DNA of 10,376 bases from DASWIV01 sp036397475 (GTDB taxonomy: Bacteria > JAJVIF01 > JAPKYR01): assembly GCA_036397475.1 (NCBI GenBank), contig DASWIV010000285.1, forward strand, positions 1 to 10,376. Reading direction: 5' to 3'. The notes under the pieces were generated by a model. The model did not search any database and was not told the origin of the DNA. It saw nothing but the letters and a program-made list of their open reading frames with translations. The position numbers and the translations under genes are program-made. Positions 6,912 to 10,376 of the stretch are shown here, piece by piece. The first letter of the stretch is position 1. Each line of letters starts with the position of its first letter.

Positions 6912-8582
6912 TTACTTCCGCGCCTGTTCTTCAATCTCCCTGATCGCGTCCGGACTCAGCTGCTGAATCCGTTCCTTGTACTCCAGACTCGCCTTGATGA
7001 ATTCCCTGAATAGCGGATGCGCGCGGTTTGGCCTCGACTGAAACTCCGGATGGAACTGCGTCGCGACATACCACGGGTGATCCTTCAACTCGATCATTTC
7101 CACAAGCAGATCGTCCGGCGAAACTCCACACATAACCATTCCGCTCTTCTCGAGTTCCGGACGGTACTTGTTATTTATTTCCAGCCGGTGCCTGTGCCTC
7201 TCGTGCACGACATCCAACCCGTACGCCTCGTGCGCTTTTGTCCCCGGCTTGATACTGCACGGATAATGCCCCAGCCGCATTGTCCCGCCCTTGCGCGTGA
7301 TCTTTTTCTGCTCCGGCATCAGGTCGATGATCGGCTCTTCCGTGACCTCGTCGAATTCCGTGCTGTCGGCGTCCTTTATCCCCAGCACATTCCTCGCGAA
7401 TTCGATCGTCGCTACCTGCAGCCCGAGGCACAATCCAAGAAACGGAATTTTCTCCTCCCTCGCTATCTGGCACGCTAGCATTTTCCCCTTCGTGCCACGC
7501 TCCCCGAATCCTCCCGGCACAATTATCCCGGAATATTCGCTCAGGACATCCCGCCAGTTTTCCATATCCTCAAGTTTTTCAGACTGAATACAGTCGACAT
7601 CCACACCGATTCCATTCGAGATCCCGCCGTGGCTTAGTGCTTCAAGGACCGACATGTACGCGTCTCTCAATTCGGCGTACTTGCCAACCAGACCGATCTT
7701 TATGTTTGTTCTCGGATGTTCGATCGTCTCGACTATTTTCTCCCATTCTTCGAGGTCCGGCTTCCCGCATTTTATGCCGAGGATATCGATCAGCTTGTCG
7801 CCTACTCCCATCTTCTCGAACCCGACCGGAACCGCGTAGATATTTCCGACATCAACATTCGAGAAAATACAGTCCGTCGGGACATTGCAGAACAGCGCTA
7901 TCTTCTTCCGAAGATCGTCGTCCATCGCCTTGGTCGACCGGCACAGGAGAATATCCGGCTGGATACCGATCGCCCGGATCTCCCTCACCGCGTGCTGCGT
8001 AAGTTTCGTCTTCAGTTCCCCGGTAGTCGACATTGTCGGGAGCAGCGTCAGGTGAACATTGATGCACGTCCCCCTGTCCGCTTCCATCCTGAACTGCCTG
8101 ATCGCTTCAAGGAACGGGAGGCTCTCGATATCCCCGACCGTCCCGCCGATCTCCACAATAACCACATGCGCGGGATTCTCGTCCGACCCGAATAAATTGA
8201 TCGCGTCTTTTATTTCATTCGTGATGTGCGGGATCACCTGGACAGTCGCGCCGAGGTACGAGCCCTTGCGCTCCTTCTCGATGACCGCCTTGTACACCTG
8301 CCCGGTCGTGATGTTCGACCGCTCCGATAAGTCGATATCGATAATCCGCTCGTAATGACCGAGATCGAGATCGGTCTCCGCCCCGTCCTTCGTGACAAAC
8401 ACCTCGCCATGCTGGTACGGCGACATGGTCCCGGCGTCAACATTGATATAGGGGTCGATCTTGATCGCTTCGATTTTGAGTCCGCGGGATTTGAGGATTC
8501 TCCCCATGGACGCGGCGGCGATGCCCTTACCGAGTCCTGAGAGGTTCCCCCCGGTTACGAAGACATACTTTGTCTGTGCCAT
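6912..8582 (-). CDS. pyrG: CTP synthase (glutamine-hydrolysing)
   Basis: A 556-residue cytoplasmic enzyme that makes CTP from UTP, ATP and glutamine, the last step of pyrimidine nucleotide synthesis. The N-terminal synthase domain (about 1-270) has the nucleotide-binding loop GLGKGIAAAS, the DPYINVDAGTMSP run and the GGTVGDIES motif. The C-terminal class I glutamine amidotransferase domain (from about 300) has the nucleophile loop GLCLGLQ with C385 and the FHPEFQ motif with H511 and E513. The loop before the synthase GLGKG reads GGNLSGLGKG, where most bacteria have a hydrophobic residue instead of Asn. Length is slightly above the usual 535-550. The start codon is preceded by GAGGAGG (rc of 8593-8599) at about 10 nt, and the extended -10 promoter at 8615-8623 gives a short leader. 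It is convergent with the lipoprotein at 5445-6908, with only 3 nt between stops and no terminator between them. Confidence 0.97.
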   Translation of the reverse strand: MAQTKYVFVTGGNLSGLGKGIAAASMGRILKSRGLKIEAIKIDPYINVDAGTMSPYQHGEVFVTKDGAETDLDLGHYERIIDIDLSERSNITTGQVYKAVIEKERKGSYLGATVQVIPHITNEIKDAINLFGSDENPAHVVIVEIGGTVGDIESLPFLEAIRQFRMEADRGTCINVHLTLLPTMSTTGELKTKLTQHAVREIRAIGIQPDILLCRSTKAMDDDLRKKIALFCNVPTDCIFSNVDVGNIYAVPVGFEKMGVGDKLIDILGIKCGKPDLEEWEKIVETIEHPRTNIKIGLVGKYAELRDAYMSVLEALSHGGISNGIGVDVDCIQSEKLEDMENWRDVLSEYSGIIVPGGFGERGTKGKMLACQIAREEKIPFLGLCLGLQVATIEFARNVLGIKDADSTEFDEVTEEPIIDLMPEQKKITRKGGTMRLGHYPCSIKPGTKAHEAYGLDVVHERHRHRLEINNKYRPELEKSGMVMCGVSPDDLLVEMIELKDHPWYVATQFHPEFQSRPNRAHPLFREFIKASLEYKERIQQLSPDAIREIEEQARK

Positions 8583-8614
8583 GCGTATGGCGCCTCCTCG
8601 ACTTGGGATGTAGC

Positions 8615-8623
8615 ATTATAGCA
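8615..8623 (-). promoter_or_regulatory. Extended -10 promoter for pyrG
   Basis: On the minus strand the sequence reads TGCTATAAT, a perfect extended -10 (TG-n-TATAAT). No credible -35 lies at the usual distance, which suits an extended element. Transcription would start near 8608, leaving a leader of about 25 nt that contains the GAGGAGG ribosome site before the ATG at 8582. Confidence 0.7.
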
Positions 8624-8650
8624 CATTTGGGGAAAGCGCGGGACCATCCA

Positions 8651-8696
8651 CGGAGCACAGGCGTCCCGCCGGTCGGTCCGCAAGCTTCCAGCTTGC
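8651..8696. repeat. Modular double-hairpin repeat, copy B
   Basis: The layout matches 4191-4236: CGGAGC, a 17-nt hairpin with TCC loop (8657-8673, 7-bp stem with one A-G mismatch), the identical linker CGGTCC (8674-8679) and a 17-nt hairpin with TCC loop (GCAAGCT/AGCTTGC, 8680-8696, perfect). The second stem has no sequence similarity to the second stem of copy A, yet keeps perfect pairing and loop. It sits upstream of the pyrG promoter. Confidence 0.75.
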
Positions 8697-8714
8697 ACTT
8701 TAGAACCAATATCC

Positions 8715-8866
8715 GGGTGCCCTCCATAAGCGTAACTTATTGAGGTTACAATAGATTTATTCGAGTACTGATGACAGTCCGATTGCTGTAATGCTTGATG
8801 TTGATTTCTGGTCAACCGGAGTCAGTTTAAGAGATCCTCCATAAGCTGCACGTATGGAGGGCACCC
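8715..8866. repeat. 152-bp element bounded by 14-bp perfect inverted repeats
   Basis: GGGTGCCCTCCATA at 8715-8728 is the exact reverse complement of 8853-8866. Both ends also form local hairpins: CCTCCATAAG (8721-8730) pairs with CTTATTGAGG (8736-8745, one mismatch), and CCTCCATA (8836-8843) pairs with TATGGAGG (8853-8860, perfect). The 11-mer CCTCCATAAGC is thus present directly at 8721-8731 and 8836-8846. No coding capacity and no obvious target-site duplication flank it. It could be a MITE-like remnant or two copies of a small palindromic repeat in opposite orientation. Confidence 0.6.
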
Positions 8867-8943
8867 AGGGAAAAAATAAGTGAATGAATTAACTACTCAA
8901 AGTCCCTAGTAATCTAAAATCAAGAACTTATTCCCATATAGTT

Positions 8944-9228
8944 CTAGTGAAGAAAAATTTCCAAAGCTGATGATGAGTTCAGTATTTCATTTATCTTCAA
9001 ATATTTATCTTCGTCATATTCCTTAATTTGATTCATTATTTTCGTGTGTCTCCATAGCCATATACCATTATATGTGTCATCTCCTTTCATGGAATCAGCG
9101 TAGGAGACTATATTTCTAATATATTTAACATACCAATCAACGCATTGACTCTGGTGCACAGGCATTATTTTCAAAATTAAAGATTCTATTGGTGAATAGA
9201 ATTCCTGATCATATCGCTGCTCCGCCAT
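8944..9228 (-). CDS. Small hypothetical protein, doubtful
   Basis: A possible 94-residue protein, rich in Tyr, Trp, Ile, Lys and Asp, with no motif I recognise, no signal peptide and no membrane segment. Its last 80 codons lie in a conspicuously AT-rich segment unlike pyrG or the lipoproteins, so it may be acquired DNA. The first 13 codons run antisense into the PHP-domain fragment at 9189-9878, and no Shine-Dalgarno precedes the ATG at 9228. An internal ATG (residue 22) would avoid the overlap. The amino-acid mix looks protein-like rather than random, which is why I list it, but it could also be the tail of a broken gene joined to foreign sequence. Confidence 0.4.
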   Translation of the reverse strand: MAEQRYDQEFYSPIESLILKIMPVHQSQCVDWYVKYIRNIVSYADSMKGDDTYNGIWLWRHTKIMNQIKEYDEDKYLKINEILNSSSALEIFLH

Positions 9229-9878
9229 CAGGACTTATAAAGCACCCGGTGCCATCCGGCTCATTGAATGCATATCATAACCGAAGTCTTCTCTATGGCG
9301 ACGTGCATGTCCACACGAATATATCCGACGGCGACGAGTCGCCCGATTTTGCGCTCCGCTACGCCCGGGATGTATCCAATCTGGATTTCTGCGTCATCAC
9401 CGACCATTCGAACCACATTGTCGATGATAACTACGCCGGCCTCGATTATTACCGCTCACTTCCCGCGAAATATAACGACCCCGGAAATTCCTGCGTCATA
9501 TATGGATACGAGTGGTCGAGCCTGTTAAGCGGACATCGCTGCATTTATACCCTTGATACCTCCATCCCGATCCTCTCACAGAACGATCCGGCCATCGACG
9601 AAATTTTCGAGCTCTGGAACTCGCTTCAGGGCTACGATTACATAACCATCTGCCACCACCCCATGATTCCATCGCAGAATAACTGGTGGGAATATCGCAA
9701 CGACGAGATCGAGCCAAGCGTGGAATTCTATTCTAAATGGGGAAATTCCCTGAGCGATAATGTAATGCGCCCGCTGGAAACTTCCAATTACGCGAATGGA
9801 ATATTCCGCGCAATGGTAGGGGAAGGCCTTCGCTACGGATTCGCGCTAAACGGACGCGACGGACTCGGTAATTTCTGA
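9189..9878 (+). CDS. PHP-domain metal-dependent phosphoesterase, truncated fragment
   Basis: A 229-residue open frame with a polymerase-and-histidinol-phosphatase (PHP) type metal-binding fold, of the kind found in DUF3604-like proteins. Visible ligands are YGDVHVHT with H40 and H42, ITDHSNH with D72 and H73, YGYEWS with E108, H116, and CHHP with H156 and H157; VEFYSKWGNS near residues 179-188 is also typical. Such proteins normally continue with a Gly-rich segment and a D-x-H motif that completes the metal site. Here the frame reads GLRYGFALNG and then RDGLGNF and stop, so the last motif is missing. The start is also unclear: only TTG 9189 and GTG 9192 open the frame, no Shine-Dalgarno is visible, and the PHP core begins late (residue 35), as if an upstream domain were lost. 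The final 46 nt overlap the facing RHS frame. It is probably a non-functional remnant; the family call is good. Confidence 0.75.
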   Translation: MVNRIPDHIAAPPSGLIKHPVPSGSLNAYHNRSLLYGDVHVHTNISDGDESPDFALRYARDVSNLDFCVITDHSNHIVDDNYAGLDYYRSLPAKYNDPGNSCVIYGYEWSSLLSGHRCIYTLDTSIPILSQNDPAIDEIFELWNSLQGYDYITICHHPMIPSQNNWWEYRNDEIEPSVEFYSKWGNSLSDNVMRPLETSNYANGIFRAMVGEGLRYGFALNGRDGLGNF

Positions 9879-10376
9879 TACGTCAGCCGGTCGCGCTGCA
9901 AAAATCGGTGCATCGCGGGCCGGTAATGACGCTCGCCCATATGATAGATCGCGTCGGTGGTGCCGGATCTGAAATTCTCTACCCGCGCGCCGACATAGCG
10001 GATTTTGTTCTCGACCGCAGGCGGAGTCGTGCCGGGCAAATGCTCACCCCACGCGTCGTAATGGTAAAGCTCCTGTATTTGAGTGCCGTCGTTGTGCGCG
10101 GTCATCATGCTGACGCTGCCCTGCCGGTCTTTTGCATAGTAGCGATATTGCTCTTCCGAAGCCTCGCCAGGCATGTAGCGCCGCGACTGAGCCATGTAAT
10201 CGGTGTCGACTACGTAGCTGTCATCGCCTCCCGCAGCCTCCGCGCGAACCCATTTACTCACCGACGGTTGCGTCACACCCAGCACTTCGGCGATCTGATA
10301 TTGGTTCCAACCTTTCTTGTAAAGCTCGACACCGCGTTTCCTGCGAGCTTCCCATTGTTTGAGATCCCTCGTTCCT
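9833..10376 (-). CDS. RHS-repeat core C-terminal fragment fused in frame to an IS630-type helix-turn-helix, 5' end off the window
   Basis: The frame is open from the right edge to a stop at 9833. Near the edge (about 10366-10240) it reads RDLKQWEARRKRGVELY, then GWNQYQIAEVLGV and TQPSVSKWVRAEAAGG, the helix-turn-helix that opens IS630-type transposases. From about 10225 it becomes the RHS-repeat-associated core: YRYYAKDRQGSV, ELYHYDAWGE, IRYVGARVE, and GERHYRPAMHRFLQRDRL. RHS proteins are large secreted or surface proteins, often with a variable C-terminal toxin after this core. Here the core stops at FLQRDRLTY and the remaining residues (QKLPSPSRPFSANP) come from the strand opposite the PHP fragment, so no toxin tail is present. 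A transposase HTH is not a normal part of an RHS protein, so this is a chimera of two broken genes. A GTG at 10285 lies inside the HTH and is not a credible start. Probably non-functional. Confidence 0.7.
   Translation of the reverse strand, partial: GTRDLKQWEARRKRGVELYKKGWNQYQIAEVLGVTQPSVSKWVRAEAAGGDDSYVVDTDYMAQSRRYMPGEASEEQYRYYAKDRQGSVSMMTAHNDGTQIQELYHYDAWGEHLPGTTPPAVENKIRYVGARVENFRSGTTDAIYHMGERHYRPAMHRFLQRDRLTYQKLPSPSRPFSANP

Larger units (their letters stand above)
8583..8943. other. Gene-free stretch upstream of pyrG
   Basis: This 361-bp stretch holds, in order, the pyrG leader and extended -10 promoter (minus strand), the double-hairpin repeat copy B, the inverted-repeat element 8715-8866, and about 75 bp of AT-rich sequence (8867-8943) in which I see no gene or clear site. 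Confidence 0.6.

Noticed and set aside
7716..8195. Long plus-strand open frame inside pyrG
   Set aside because: It is a shadow of the pyrG coding strand with an Arg- and Pro-rich translation, no ribosome site and no recognisable domain.
8944..9228. Toxin or antitoxin gene
   Set aside because: The small size is suggestive, but no partner gene and no family motif are visible.
9189..10376. PHP phosphoesterase plus RHS protein as a toxin or defence pair
   Set aside because: The genes face each other, both are truncated at the same place, and the RHS part lacks a toxin tail, so remnants are the simpler reading.

Overview
The window looks like bacterial chromosome of moderate GC content, probably from an uncultured, environmentally sampled lineage. 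Two housekeeping enzymes, class I fructose-1,6-bisphosphatase and CTP synthase, sit beside two secreted lipoproteins built from beta-propeller (SBBP-type) and Ig-like repeats. Shine-Dalgarno sites, two TG-n-TATAAT extended -10 promoters and lipoprotein signal peptides all point to Bacteria. I cannot name the phylum from this sequence alone.

Layout, left to right: a GNAT acetyltransferase (143-706, +) with its own hairpin-plus-T-run terminator (759-786); an extended -10 promoter (863-871) driving a large repeat lipoprotein of 1063 aa (946-4137, +); a short intergenic stretch with a modular double-hairpin repeat (4191-4236); class I fbp (4345-5355, +); a second, shorter lipoprotein of 487 aa (5445-6908, +) that shares the N-terminal module and propeller blades of the first; then pyrG (6912-8582, -), convergent with the second lipoprotein and only 3 nt from it, with its own extended -10 promoter. 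Next comes a 361-bp gene-free stretch (8583-8943) holding a second copy of the double-hairpin repeat and a separate 152-bp inverted-repeat element.

The right end is a patchwork. It has an AT-rich segment with a small doubtful ORF (8944-9228, -), a PHP-domain phosphoesterase fragment (9189-9878, +) that stops just before its expected last metal-binding motif, and, facing it, the C-terminal part of an RHS-repeat protein whose frame continues upstream into an IS630-type transposase helix-turn-helix at the window edge. This looks like genome rearrangement debris, or possibly an assembly join.

The housekeeping genes act independently: gluconeogenesis for fbp, pyrimidine nucleotide synthesis for pyrG. 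The two lipoproteins are probably surface-anchored paralogues. The most unusual material is the shared, unnamed N-terminal module of these lipoproteins, the modular TCC-loop hairpin repeat whose stems differ between copies but keep their pairing, and the PHP/RHS/IS630 mosaic.
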